In this document: piece after piece, positions 1 through 8,682 of the stretch
Layout of the letters: every line of letters begins with the position of its first letter
Numbering within the stretch: the first letter of the stretch is position 1
Assembly (NCBI RefSeq): GCF_003111645.1
Contig: NZ_CP022187.1
Span: 3,472,001-3,536,000 of the forward strand
Source of the DNA: Parazoarcus communis
GTDB lineage: Bacteria > Pseudomonadota > Gammaproteobacteria > Burkholderiales > Rhodocyclaceae
Reading direction: 5' to 3'
Length of the DNA stretch: 64,000 nucleotides
Notes under the pieces: generated by a model
Told to the model about the DNA's origin: nothing
What the model saw: only the letters and a program-made list of their open reading frames with translations
The model's database searches: none
Position numbers and translations under genes: made by a program

Positions 1-444
1 TTCTGTTTCGTGGCCTTGTTGACCGGTGCCTTGTGGGGGCGGCCGACCTGGGGTGCATACTGGGTGTGGGATGCGCGCCTGACCTCGCAGCTGCTGCTGC
101 TGTTCCTCTACTTCGGCTTCATCGCGCTGACCCGTGCCATCGAGGACCCGCGCCGCGGCGATCGTGCCGGTGCCATCATCGCGCTGGTCGGGGCCGTTAA
201 TGTGCCAGTCATCTACTTTTCGGTTAAATGGTGGAACACCCTGCATCAGGGGGCGTCGGTCAGTCTGACCAAGGCGCCGTCGATGGCCACCACCATGCTG
301 GTCGGCATGCTGGTGATGGCGTTTGCCTCATGGGCCTACACCCTCGCGGTGACCCTGTGGCGGGTGCGGCCGATGATTCTCGAGCGCGAGCGTCACACCG
401 AATGGGTGGGGGCGGTGCTCGATCGTGAAGGAGCGCGAAGCTGA
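1..444 (+). CDS. ccmC: CcmC heme exporter subunit (5' end outside window)
   Basis: C-terminal part of the inner-membrane CcmC protein, which presents heme to CcmE during cytochrome c maturation. The visible 147 codons begin inside the protein, in the tryptophan-rich heme-handling segment (WGRPTWGAYWVWDARLTS, the family's WWD-type motif), followed by three hydrophobic helices and the family-typical KWWNTLHQ before the last periplasmic turn. The 5' end lies before base 1. The TGA stop overlaps the ccmD ATG by one base, and the full ccmD-I order that follows fixes the identity. Confidence 0.95.
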   Translation, partial: FCFVALLTGALWGRPTWGAYWVWDARLTSQLLLLFLYFGFIALTRAIEDPRRGDRAGAIIALVGAVNVPVIYFSVKWWNTLHQGASVSLTKAPSMATTMLVGMLVMAFASWAYTLAVTLWRVRPMILERERHTEWVGAVLDREGARS

Positions 445-653
445 TGCAATGGGAGTCGTGGTCTGCGTTCTGGGACATGGGTGGTGCGGGCGCCTTCGTA
501 TGGGGCAGCTATGGCATCACCTTCGCTGTTATCGCGCTGGAACTTGTGCTGGTGTTTCAGCGTCGGAAGGACACCGTGAAGCGGTTGTTGCGCTGGCGCC
601 GCGCGGTGGGCAAAGATGGATCGGGGCGCGCTGCCGCCCGCATGGAGTCTTGA
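444..653 (+). CDS. ccmD: CcmD, small heme exporter subunit
   Basis: 69-residue single-helix protein. CcmD binds the CcmC:CcmE complex and is needed to release heme-loaded CcmE. One hydrophobic helix (about residues 22-38) is followed by a basic tail rich in Arg and Lys (QRRKDT...RWRR), the usual CcmD layout. It is assigned mainly by size, topology and position between ccmC and ccmE. The start overlaps the ccmC stop (TGATG) and the stop lies one base before the ccmE ATG. Confidence 0.88.
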   Translation: MQWESWSAFWDMGGAGAFVWGSYGITFAVIALELVLVFQRRKDTVKRLLRWRRAVGKDGSGRAAARMES

Positions 654-654
654 T

Positions 655-1101
655 ATGAAACCCCGTAGCAAACGCATGATGCTGGTCGGTGGTGGCGTGG
701 CGCTGCTCGTTGCAGCCGTTGCGCTGGTGTTGTCCGCTTTTCAGCAGAACCTGGTGTTCTTTCACACGCCGACCGATGTCATGGAGGGCAAGGCGCCCAC
801 CGGCAAGACCTTCCGCATTGGCGGTCTGGTCGAGGACGGATCGCTGCAGCGCGAAGCCGACGGGCTCACCGTCCGCTTTGCCATCACCGATACTGCCAAG
901 GTGATCCCGGTCACCTACAAGGGCACGCTGCCCGACCTGTTCAAGGAAGGCAAGGGTGCCGTGATCCAGGGCTCGCTTGGCGCGGACGGTCAGTTCCGCG
1001 CCACCGAAGTGCTGGCCAAGCACGACGAGAACTACATGCCGCCGGAAGCCGCTCACGCGGTTGAAGAAGCACAGAAAACCGCCGCGACGGTGAGCCAATG
1101 A
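655..1101 (+). CDS. ccmE: CcmE, periplasmic heme chaperone
   Basis: 148 residues. An N-terminal membrane anchor (about residues 8-30) carries a periplasmic OB-fold domain that binds heme covalently through a histidine and passes it to CcmF/H. The heme site is visible as [10 protein letters not shown], with His123 and the supporting Tyr127. The ATG at 655 was chosen over an in-frame upstream codon at 616 because it gives a normal charged N terminus (MKPRSKR) and sits directly after the ccmD stop. The TGA overlaps the ccmF ATG (ATGA). Confidence 0.95.
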   Translation: MKPRSKRMMLVGGGVALLVAAVALVLSAFQQNLVFFHTPTDVMEGKAPTGKTFRIGGLVEDGSLQREADGLTVRFAITDTAKVIPVTYKGTLPDLFKEGKGAVIQGSLGADGQFRATEVLAKHDENYMPPEAAHAVEEAQKTAATVSQ

Positions 1102-3071
1102 TCCCCGAACTTGGTCACTTTGCCCTTGTCATGGCGCTGGTCCTGTCGCTGGTGCAGGCCGTTGTGCCGCTCGTGGGGGCGTCGCGCAACAATCCGTCGA
1201 TGATGGCCGTTGCCCGGCCTGCGGCGCAGGGGCAGTTCGTCTTCGTGGTGTTTGCCTTTGCCTGTCTGACCTGGGCCTTCATCAACAGCGATTTCTCGGT
1301 TCGACTGGCTGCGGTCAACTCCAACAGCGATACGCCGCTGATGTACAAGATCACCGGCGTGTGGGGCAACCACGAGGGCTCGCTGCTGCTGTGGGCGATG
1401 TCGCTGTCGCTATGGACCGTGGCGGTCAGCGTGTTTTCGCGCAGCGTGCCACAGCCGTTTCTGGCGCGGGTCATCGGTGTGCTGGGCTGTGTCAGCGTCG
1501 GCTTCATCGCCTTCATGCTGGTGACATCCAACCCCTTTGACCGCCTGCTGCCGGGTGCGGCGGAGGGGCGTGACCTGAATCCGCTGCTGCAGGATCCGGG
1601 CATGATCATTCACCCACCGCTGCTGTACATGGGCTATGTCGGATTCTCGGTCGCGTTCGCGTTCGCCATTGCGGCACTGCTGACCGGACGCCTGGACGCG
1701 GCATGGGCGCGCTGGTCGCGGCCATGGACGATCGCCGCCTGGGTCTTCCTCACTGCCGGCATCATGGTGGGTTCGGCCTGGGCGTATTACGAACTGGGCT
1801 GGGGTGGCTGGTGGTTCTGGGATCCGGTGGAAAACGCCTCGTTCATGCCGTGGTTGCTGGGCACCGCACTGATCCATTCGCTCGCGGTAACCGAAAAGCG
1901 CGGTGCGTTCCGCAGCTGGACGGTGCTGCTGGCCATTGGCGCGTTTTCGCTGTCGCTGCTCGGTACCTTCCTCGTGCGCTCCGGCGTGATCACCAGCGTG
2001 CACGCCTTCGCCACCGACCCGGCGCGCGGCATGTTCATTCTCGGCCTGCTGGTGCTGGTGATCGGGGTGTCGCTGCTGCTGTACGCGTGGCGTGCGCCGC
2101 GCCTTACCGGTGGCGGCAGCTTCGGCCTCGTTTCGCGCGAAACCACGCTGCTGGGCAACAACGTGCTGTTGGCGGTGGTGTCGGCCTCGGTGCTGCTGGG
2201 TACGCTGTATCCGCTTTTCCTCGACGCGCTCAACATGGGCAAGATCTCGGTCGGCCCACCGTATTTCGAGGCGGTTTTCGTGCCGCTGATGACGCCGGTC
2301 GTGGTGCTGATGATGTTCGCGCCCTTCCTGCGCTGGAAGAACGACAAGGTGGATGCGGTCGCAAGGCGCCTGGCCCCGGCCGGCGTTGCGAGCATCCTCA
2401 TTGGCGTGGGCGGTGCATTCGCGATCGGTCATCCGACCTGGCGCACGATGCTCGGGCTCACCCTTGCGGCATGGGTCGTGCTGGCGAGCTTCCAGCTGCT
2501 TGCCAGTCGTCTGCGTGAGCGTGCGGGTGCAACGATGTCGAGTCGTCTTTCCACCATCCCCGCTGCATGGTGGGGCATGTGGACTGCCCACTTCGGCATT
2601 GGCATCTTCATCATTGGCGTGACGCTTGTCAGCAGCATCGATGCCAGCCTCGACTTGCGCATGAAGGAGGGTGACCGTGCCGATTTTGCCGGCTACAGCT
2701 TCAACTTCAAGGGCGTGGAGCGCATTGCGGGACCCAACTACGATGCCTCGCGGGCAACGATCGAACTGAGCAAGGACGGGAAGCTCGTAGACCTGCTGAC
2801 GCCGGAGAAGCGCGTGTATCGCGCCATGGGCATGCCGATGACGGAAGCCTCCCTCAATATCGGCCCCTTCCGCGATATCTACGCCTCGCTCGGCGAGCAG
2901 TTGCCGGAGGGTGACTGGATCGTGAGTCTGCACCGCAAGCCCTTCATCAGCTGGATCTGGGTGGGCTGCATCCTGATGGCGCTCGGCGGCATTTTTGCCG
3001 CTGCAGATCGTCGTTACCGCCGTCTGGCCGAACGCAGCGCCCCCAAGGGTGCTGCGCAGCAAGCCATCTGA
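1098..3071 (+). CDS. ccmF: CcmF, cytochrome c heme lyase subunit
   Basis: 657-residue multi-pass membrane protein, the normal family length. With CcmH it attaches heme to apocytochrome c CXXCH motifs. The WWD signature is present ([20 protein letters not shown]), preceded by conserved HPPLLYMGY, with many hydrophobic helices and a periplasmic domain near the C terminus before a last helix. Its start overlaps ccmE by four bases, so translational coupling is likely. ccmG follows after 9 bases. Confidence 0.96.
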   Translation: MIPELGHFALVMALVLSLVQAVVPLVGASRNNPSMMAVARPAAQGQFVFVVFAFACLTWAFINSDFSVRLAAVNSNSDTPLMYKITGVWGNHEGSLLLWAMSLSLWTVAVSVFSRSVPQPFLARVIGVLGCVSVGFIAFMLVTSNPFDRLLPGAAEGRDLNPLLQDPGMIIHPPLLYMGYVGFSVAFAFAIAALLTGRLDAAWARWSRPWTIAAWVFLTAGIMVGSAWAYYELGWGGWWFWDPVENASFMPWLLGTALIHSLAVTEKRGAFRSWTVLLAIGAFSLSLLGTFLVRSGVITSVHAFATDPARGMFILGLLVLVIGVSLLLYAWRAPRLTGGGSFGLVSRETTLLGNNVLLAVVSASVLLGTLYPLFLDALNMGKISVGPPYFEAVFVPLMTPVVVLMMFAPFLRWKNDKVDAVARRLAPAGVASILIGVGGAFAIGHPTWRTMLGLTLAAWVVLASFQLLASRLRERAGATMSSRLSTIPAAWWGMWTAHFGIGIFIIGVTLVSSIDASLDLRMKEGDRADFAGYSFNFKGVERIAGPNYDASRATIELSKDGKLVDLLTPEKRVYRAMGMPMTEASLNIGPFRDIYASLGEQLPEGDWIVSLHRKPFISWIWVGCILMALGGIFAAADRRYRRLAERSAPKGAAQQAI

Positions 3072-3080
3072 GAAGCATTC

Positions 3081-3674
3081 ATGAAAGCCAAGTTCCTTGT
3101 TCCGCTGTTCCTGTTTCTGCTGTTGATCGGATTTCTCGGTTTCGGTCTCACCCTCAACCCACGGGAAGTGCCGTCGCCGCTGATCGACAAGCCGGCGCCG
3201 GCGTTCCGGCTCGCACGGCTTGATCAGCCCGAGCAGACCTTTGGTCTCGACGAGATGAAGGGCCAGGTGTGGTTGCTCAACGTATGGGCGTCGTGGTGTG
3301 TGGCCTGTCGTCAGGAGCACCCGGTGCTGGTCGAACTGTCCCGCCGCGGCGTGGTGCCCATCGTCGGCCTCAACTACAAGGAAGTGCGAGGCGATGGTGA
3401 AATCGACGCCCGCGGCATGGCACTCGATGTCGAGACCGGGCAGGCGATCGAGCGCGCGCGTGGCTGGCTGAGCCGCCACGGGAATCCCTATCAGTTGTCG
3501 GTGATGGATATCGACGGCAGGGTGGGGATCGATTTCGGCGTCTATGGCGTGCCTGAAACCTTCCTCATCGACAAGCAGGGGCGCATCCGCTTCAAGCAGA
3601 TCGGGCCGGTCACGCCTGAGAATCTGAAAAACGTGCTGATGCCCAAGATCGAGGAGTTGCAGCGTGCAGGCTGA
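3081..3674 (+). CDS. ccmG: CcmG/DsbE, thiol:disulfide reductase of cytochrome c maturation
   Basis: 197 residues: an N-terminal membrane anchor (residues 6-24) and a periplasmic thioredoxin fold with the active site WCVAC in the context NVWASWCVACRQEHP. It reduces apocytochrome c or CcmH cysteines. A conserved GVPETFLID segment with the cis-proline is present. The gene overlaps the start of ccmH by 11 bases. Confidence 0.94.
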   Translation: MKAKFLVPLFLFLLLIGFLGFGLTLNPREVPSPLIDKPAPAFRLARLDQPEQTFGLDEMKGQVWLLNVWASWCVACRQEHPVLVELSRRGVVPIVGLNYKEVRGDGEIDARGMALDVETGQAIERARGWLSRHGNPYQLSVMDIDGRVGIDFGVYGVPETFLIDKQGRIRFKQIGPVTPENLKNVLMPKIEELQRAG

Positions 3675-4209
3675 GCATTTTGTATCGGGGCGACGCCTTG
3701 TCGGGGCCCTGCTCATGGTGTGTGCGTTCGGCAGCGGCGCAATGGTTCATGCCGCCGAGCCGGGTACTGCCACGCCGGTGGTGGCCAATCAGGCGCTCGA
3801 GGATGAAGTCCTGGAGCTCTCTCACAAGCTGCGCTGCCTGGTGTGCCAGAACCAGTCGATTGCCGAATCGAACGCGCCCCTGGCGATCGATTTGCGCAAT
3901 CAGGTGCGTGAGCAGCTTGAAAGCGGCAAGAGCAAGGATGACGTGATCGACTATCTGGTCGAGCGCTACGGTGACTTCGTGCTCTACGAGCCGCCGTTCA
4001 AGGCCACCACGATGCTGCTGTGGGGTGGCCCCGCTGCGCTGCTGATCGGCGGCGCGGGCTGGCTTGCCCTGCGGCTGCGCCGGCGTCAGGCTGAAGCTGC
4101 CGCTCAGGAAAACCTTTCCACCGCGGAGCGCGATCGTGCCCGCGCACTGCTTGCGGGCGATACGCCCGTAACCGCAGACATCCCGTCTGCCGAGGAGCCC
4201 CGTTCGTGA
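3664..4209 (+). CDS. ccmH: CcmH, apocytochrome thiol reductase subunit (short form)
   Basis: 181-residue protein with a GTG start and signal peptide (cleavage near HAAEP), then the CcmH/CcmL domain with LRCLVCQNQSIAES (the LRCxxC redox motif), then one C-terminal helix and a charged tail. The TPR half that is fused in E. coli CcmH is encoded separately here by ccmI. GTG 3664 is preferred because the signal peptide would be cut short from later starts. The TGA overlaps the ccmI GTG. Confidence 0.93.
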   Translation: MQAEHFVSGRRLVGALLMVCAFGSGAMVHAAEPGTATPVVANQALEDEVLELSHKLRCLVCQNQSIAESNAPLAIDLRNQVREQLESGKSKDDVIDYLVERYGDFVLYEPPFKATTMLLWGGPAALLIGGAGWLALRLRRRQAEAAAQENLSTAERDRARALLAGDTPVTADIPSAEEPRS

Positions 4210-5465
4210 TCACCTTCCTGATTGTCGCCGGCCTGTTGGTGGCCGGCGCCTTGCTCATGGTCGTCCCGCCATTGCTCGGGCGCGGTCGTGACGCTTCCGT
4301 TACGCCGGCTGCGGCCGATGCCGAGCAGGCCGCGACGGCCATGCTGGTGCTGCGTGAGCAGCTCGCTGATCTTGATGCCGAACGGGCTGCAGGCGGAATC
4401 GACGACGCCACCTATGTGCGCAGCCGCGATGAACTCGAGCGCCGTGCGCTGGATGAGGGCAAGGTCATGGCGCCCAGCGCCAGCGCCCGCCCCGCCCGCG
4501 TTTGGGCGGTGCTGGTGGGGCTCGGTGTGCCGGTAATGGCGGCGATGATCTATCTCTCGGTCGGCACGCCGGACGCGCTCAACCCGCAGAAGGTCGCTGG
4601 GCAGCAGACCTTCTCCCCCGAGCAGATCAGGGAGATGGTCGGCACGCTCGAGGCCCGTCTCGAGAACGAGCCCGACAACGTCGAAGGCTGGGCCATGCTC
4701 GCCCGCTCCTGGCTGGTGCTGGAGAACTACCCCGAGGCTTCCAAGGCCTACGCACGGCTCGCCGAACTGATCCCGGACAATGCCGACGTGGTTGCCGACT
4801 GGGCCGACGTTGTGGCAACCAAGAACGGCAGCATCATTGGCGAGGCGGAGACACTGGTTGCGCGTGCGCTCGAGATCGACCCCAACCACGTCAAGTCGCT
4901 CGCACTGGCGGGTACGGGCGCGTACCAGCGCGGCGATTTTGCGGCTGCAGCAGCACTGTGGGAGCGCATCCTGGCGCGCGTTCCGCCCGGGCAGGAGATC
5001 GAGGGGCAGTTGCGTGCGAGCATCAATGACGCGCGCGAAAGGGCTGGATTGCCTGCACTCGCGGCTTCGGCCGGGCAGCGGATGCCGCCTGCACAGGCTG
5101 TGGCGAACGGTGAGGGTGCTGCGGACAGCGCACTGAAGATTGCCGGCCGGCTCGACGTCGCTCCTGCGCTGCGCGATCAGGTGCTGGCGGACGACACGGT
5201 GTTCGTGTTCGTGCGCGGCGGCGCGGGTGGACCGCCGATTGCCGCCCTGCGCTTCAAGGGCAGCGAGTTGCCGCTCGACTTCAGCTTCGACGGCGTTCCC
5301 CGCATGTCGGGCAACGCACCTCTGCCGGAAACACTGGCGCTGGCCGTGCGGGTGTCCAAGTCCGGTGATGTGATGGCCAAGCCGGGCGACCTCGAAGGAC
5401 GGATCGACGGCCTGGCAGCGGACGCCAGCGGCGTGGCGCTGACCATCGAGAAGGTGCACCAGTAA
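4206..5465 (+). CDS. ccmI: CcmI, TPR apocytochrome c chaperone
   Basis: 419 residues with a GTG start in a four-base overlap with ccmH. Two N-terminal helices (about residues 2-20 and 98-118) bracket a cytoplasmic loop. A periplasmic TPR array follows (about residues 140-270, with the repeated pattern DNVEGWAMLARSWL), then a beta-rich C-terminal domain. CcmI binds the apocytochrome C-terminal helix and delivers it to CcmFH. It is the last gene of the operon, and a hairpin follows at 5478-5499. Confidence 0.9.
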   Translation: MITFLIVAGLLVAGALLMVVPPLLGRGRDASVTPAAADAEQAATAMLVLREQLADLDAERAAGGIDDATYVRSRDELERRALDEGKVMAPSASARPARVWAVLVGLGVPVMAAMIYLSVGTPDALNPQKVAGQQTFSPEQIREMVGTLEARLENEPDNVEGWAMLARSWLVLENYPEASKAYARLAELIPDNADVVADWADVVATKNGSIIGEAETLVARALEIDPNHVKSLALAGTGAYQRGDFAAAAALWERILARVPPGQEIEGQLRASINDARERAGLPALAASAGQRMPPAQAVANGEGAADSALKIAGRLDVAPALRDQVLADDTVFVFVRGGAGGPPIAALRFKGSELPLDFSFDGVPRMSGNAPLPETLALAVRVSKSGDVMAKPGDLEGRIDGLAADASGVALTIEKVHQ

Positions 5466-5477
5466 GCCGGGGAGGGT

Positions 5478-5499
5478 GCCCCAGGTTCAGGCCTGGGGC
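5478..5499. terminator. hairpin between convergent ccmI and alr
   Basis: Perfect 8-bp stem (GCCCCAGG / CCTGGGGC) with a 6-base loop in the 91-base gap between convergent genes. There is no clear T tract on either side, so it may stop transcription with Rho help or only protect 3' ends. Confidence 0.45.
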
Positions 5500-5556
5500 C
5501 GACGCTGCGCGGGAGTAGCGACGACATGCGCCGCGTCCCGGTTTCTGCCCCGGTGC

Positions 5557-6618
5557 TTAACCGAGATATTCGAAGCGGACCCGCTTCACGTTGCACAGCA
5601 GCTCGTAGGAAATCGTGCCGACACCCGCCGCGATGCGGTTGATCGATATCTGACGGCCCCAGAGCTCGACCCGGCTGCCAATGCCTGCGTCGGGGAGGTC
5701 GGTCAGATCCACCGTCATCATGTCCATCGAGACCCGGCCGATCAGGCGGGTGAGCTTTCCATCCACCGCGACCGGCGTCCCTTCGGGCGCGCTGCGCGGA
5801 TAACCATCGGCGTAACCCATTGCCACCAGGCCGACGCGTGTCGGCACCTCGGCGACGAAGCGGCCGCCGTAGCCCAGCACCGCACCCGCCGGAATGTCGC
5901 GCACCGCCATGATCTGGCTCTCCAGCGTCATGACCGGAAGCAGCCCGTGATTCTCCTCGGGCATCGGATCGGCACCGTAGAGCAGGATGCCGGGGCGGCC
6001 CCAGTCACGGTGCGCGTCCGGCCATCCGAGAATGGCACTGGAGTTGGCCAGGCTGCGCAGCCCGGGCAGGTCGCGGGTACCGGCGTCGAATGCGGCGATC
6101 TGCTCCGCGGTGGTGGCGACATCGGGCTCGTCCGCGCGCGCGAAGTGCGTCATCAGCGCGATGTCGGAGACCTTGCCGGTGTCATTCAGGCGTTGCCAGG
6201 CACCCCGCACCCTGTCGGGCAGGAAGCCGGCGCGGTTCATGCCCGAGTTGACCTTGAGCCATACGTGCAGCGGCGCGCTCAGCGCCCGGGACTCGATCAT
6301 CTCGATCTGCGGATCGTGGTGCACGACCGTCCACAGCTGGTGGCGCACGACCTCATCGAGTTCGGCCGCGTCGAACACGCCTTCCAGGAGCAGGATTGGA
6401 TGGGTGATGCCGGCGGCGCGCAGTTGCAGCGCCTCGTCCAGAAAGGCGACGGCGAAACCGTCCGCCTCGGCCGCCAGCGCGCGGGCGCACTCGACTGCGC
6501 CGTGCCCATAGGCATTGGCCTTGACCACAGCGAAGGCGCGCCCGCCATGTCGTGATCGTGCAAGCCGGTAGTTGTGACGAAGGGCTTCGAGGTCAATCAG
6601 GGCACGGGCGGGACGCAT
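5557..6618 (-). CDS. alr: alanine racemase
   Basis: 353-residue PLP enzyme that interconverts L- and D-alanine for peptidoglycan. The PLP-binding lysine is Lys33 in AVVKANAYGHG. GYADGYPR and the GRVSMDMMTVD segment of the C-terminal beta domain are present, and the length is normal. It is convergent with ccmI. It could be the biosynthetic Alr or a second catabolic copy; neighbours do not decide this. Confidence 0.94.
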   Translation of the reverse strand: MRPARALIDLEALRHNYRLARSRHGGRAFAVVKANAYGHGAVECARALAAEADGFAVAFLDEALQLRAAGITHPILLLEGVFDAAELDEVVRHQLWTVVHHDPQIEMIESRALSAPLHVWLKVNSGMNRAGFLPDRVRGAWQRLNDTGKVSDIALMTHFARADEPDVATTAEQIAAFDAGTRDLPGLRSLANSSAILGWPDAHRDWGRPGILLYGADPMPEENHGLLPVMTLESQIMAVRDIPAGAVLGYGGRFVAEVPTRVGLVAMGYADGYPRSAPEGTPVAVDGKLTRLIGRVSMDMMTVDLTDLPDAGIGSRVELWGRQISINRIAAGVGTISYELLCNVKRVRFEYLG

Positions 6619-6702
6619 GGACAGGAGCTATCTGGAAAAAAGCGGAATGGTGCGCCTTATCGGGGGTGACTGCAATCCGGCTGGCGCGCCGTTCCCGGTC
6701 GC

Positions 6703-8193
6703 TCAGGACAGGCGGAAGCGCTGCACCGCCTGGGTCAGCGCCGCCGCCGATCGCTCCAGTCCGCCGACTTCCTGTGCGACCTTGCTCGCCGAGTCGGCGC
6801 TGTCCTGTGCCATGTTGGCGATGGACTCCACCGAGTGTGCAATCGCGCCGGCGCCTTCCTGCTGCTCGAGCAGCGAGCGGGCGATGGCCTCGACGACGCG
6901 CTCGACCTTGCCCGCCTCGTCGGTGATCTCTGCGATCGAGCCTTCCGCTTCGGCCGCCAGTCGGGTGCCGTTTCCGACCCGTGTTACCGCGTCCTCGATG
7001 CTGCCAAGCGCGGCACTGCGACTGTTGCGGATGTCGTCGATCATGGCGGAGATCTCTTCGGTGGCGGCCGCGGTGCGCTCTGCAAGCTTGCGTACCTCGT
7101 CGGCAACAACCGCGAATCCGCGGCCCTGCTCGCCGGCACGTGCGGCCTCGATCGCGGCGTTGAGCGCGAGCAGGTTCGTCTGCCCGGCAATGTCCTTGAT
7201 CAGCCCGACCACCTCGGCCACCCGCTCGGACTGCTTGCCCAGCTGTTCGACGTTCTTTGCCGAGTCACGGATGGTGGAGGCGATGCTGCCGATCTCGTCG
7301 AGCGTGGCATTGACGACGCGGGCCCCGGCGCGTGCTGCCGCGCCAGAATGTGCGGCGAGTTGCCGGGCCGACTCGGCCTCGCTCGACAGCGTCGAGATGG
7401 CGCCGGTGAGGCCTTCGATCTGGGTGGACATGCCGACCGTCGCCTGCCGCTGCCGCTGCATCAGTTCCGCGACCACGCCGGACTGGCGGTCGAGCGCGCG
7501 TGCGCTCCCCGCCACCGTGCTTGCCTCGCGCTCGACCTGTGTGAGCGTGCTGCCAAGCTCGGCGCGCATCTTCGCCACCAAGCCGAGCAGGCCGTCAGCG
7601 GTCTGGGTGGCAGCACCGGGCCGCAGATCGCCTTCGCCGATCCGGGTTGCCAGTTCCGCAACCCGGGCCGATTCGACGGCGTCGCGCTGCAGGCTGACCG
7701 CCATGTACATCAGCATTCCGGCCTCGACGACGACAAAGGCGGCGTGAAGCGCAACGCGGCCCAGACCGGTCGAGCCCTCGAACACATAGACCCCCCAGTT
7801 GAGGGCCTGAAGGTAATTGAAGCTCAGGTGATGAACCGCGATCAGCAGCGCAGCGGCGAGGATGGGGCGCCAGTCGCGGTAGTAGAGCAGGAAGGCGAGC
7901 AGGGCGAAGATGCTGAAATGCACCTCGGTGAGGCCTTGCGTCTGCTGAATGGCCAGTGCGGAGAACACCATCAGCGCGCAGGCGACGGCGATCCGGCTGA
8001 CGAGTGTGCCGGGCGCGAGTCGATGGATCAGCACCGGAACGGCGAGTGCGGGCAGCCCGACCGCGAGCGTGATCGACCACGTACCGGTGGCACCTGCCAC
8101 CCCGAGGGTGATCAGCAGCAGCGCAGCGAGCGTGACCAGCATGACACGGTCTGCGTGAATCCGGTAGGCGCTCAGGAGGTCATCAGTCGTCAT
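6703..8193 (-). CDS. methyl-accepting chemotaxis protein with six-helix membrane sensor
   Basis: 496 residues. The N terminus has about six hydrophobic helices (between residues 15 and 175) with very little periplasmic sequence, so it should sense a membrane or internal signal rather than bind a ligand through a Cache or 4HB domain. Conserved histidines in the membrane part (VHFSIF, VHHLSF) could hold a metal or heme; that is inference. The cytoplasmic half has the MCP hairpin tip ([20 protein letters not shown]). No CheB/CheR pentapeptide is seen at the C terminus. Confidence 0.9.
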   Translation of the reverse strand: MTTDDLLSAYRIHADRVMLVTLAALLLITLGVAGATGTWSITLAVGLPALAVPVLIHRLAPGTLVSRIAVACALMVFSALAIQQTQGLTEVHFSIFALLAFLLYYRDWRPILAAALLIAVHHLSFNYLQALNWGVYVFEGSTGLGRVALHAAFVVVEAGMLMYMAVSLQRDAVESARVAELATRIGEGDLRPGAATQTADGLLGLVAKMRAELGSTLTQVEREASTVAGSARALDRQSGVVAELMQRQRQATVGMSTQIEGLTGAISTLSSEAESARQLAAHSGAAARAGARVVNATLDEIGSIASTIRDSAKNVEQLGKQSERVAEVVGLIKDIAGQTNLLALNAAIEAARAGEQGRGFAVVADEVRKLAERTAAATEEISAMIDDIRNSRSAALGSIEDAVTRVGNGTRLAAEAEGSIAEITDEAGKVERVVEAIARSLLEQQEGAGAIAHSVESIANMAQDSADSASKVAQEVGGLERSAAALTQAVQRFRLS

Positions 8194-8235
8194 CGTCGTG
8201 ATCCGGTGGTGAAGCAGGGTGGAAACGCTTTCGGC

Positions 8236-8388
8236 TCATCGCGTGAAACATGCCGTGCCGGGCGGAGCGTCCATCATCGACACCCCCAGCAGCACCGCGC
8301 TGTAGCCCAGCCAGCCGGCAAGAATGAACCATGCCCACGCGGCAGGCAGGCGCTTTCCCTTGTCTGGCTTGCTCTGGTTCAGGTCCAT
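8236..8388 (-). CDS. 50-residue single-helix membrane protein, unknown function
   Basis: Small gene with an AAGG motif upstream of the ATG and a TGA stop. The protein begins MDLNQSKPDKGKRLPAAW, then has one hydrophobic helix (about residues 18-38) and a short tail with one Cys. It precedes the chemotaxis receptor by 42 bases on the same strand and may share its transcript. A charged N terminus plus one helix is typical of small membrane-complex subunits, but I do not recognise the family. Confidence 0.6.
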   Translation of the reverse strand: MDLNQSKPDKGKRLPAAWAWFILAGWLGYSAVLLGVSMMDAPPGTACFTR

Positions 8389-8449
8389 GGCCTTGTAATC
8401 CTTTCGGTCTATGCAGTCACGTCGGATGAGGAGAGGCAGAGTATGACTT

Positions 8450-8464
8450 TTTGTCTAGGACAAA
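8450..8464. promoter_or_regulatory. 15-bp perfect palindrome, candidate operator
   Basis: TTTGTC-TAG-GACAAA, perfect 6-base arms, in the divergent gap (8389-8682) between the small membrane gene and the pigment operon. It lies about 160 bases upstream of the proposed pigment promoter and 62 bases upstream of the minus-strand gene. The binding protein is unknown. Confidence 0.45.
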
Positions 8465-8574
8465 TCATCAGGAATTTTGCCGGCGTGCGATCCGGCGTCG
8501 ACGTGCATGCAAATGCAATGGGGTCGGGGCAGGGCGATCCTGGCTGATTCGCGCGCCTGTTTGAGCTTGCGCAA

Positions 8575-8603
8575 TTCCGCTGAAGATACGGCTACGGTAT
8601 AGT
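8575..8603 (+). promoter_or_regulatory. candidate sigma-70 promoter of the plus-strand pigment operon
   Basis: TATAGT at 8598-8603 with TTCCGC 17 bases upstream. The -10 is good and the -35 weak. A start near 8610 would give a leader of about 70 bases to the GTG at 8683 and argues against translation from the upstream TTG at 8611. Confidence 0.4.
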
Positions 8604-8682
8604 CCGCAGCTTGAAGCCGGTGCGCCGACCTTCCGCACATCCGCGCGGCGCCCGCCACTCCGTACCAGATGGTGATTCTGTC

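Noticed and set aside
1410-3716. 768-codon minus-strand open frame opposite ccmF/ccmG
   Set aside because: Antisense shadow in GC-rich DNA; His/Arg/Gln-rich with no fold signal.
8443-8547. 34-codon reading frame with AGGAG upstream in the divergent gap
   Set aside because: It spans the 8450-8464 palindrome, has no recognisable composition, and nothing supports translation; more likely regulatory DNA.
8611-8682. Upstream TTG start for the halogenase-like protein
   Set aside because: It would lie one base after the predicted transcript start and adds a Pro/Arg-rich tail before the FAD domain; GTG 8683 fits better.
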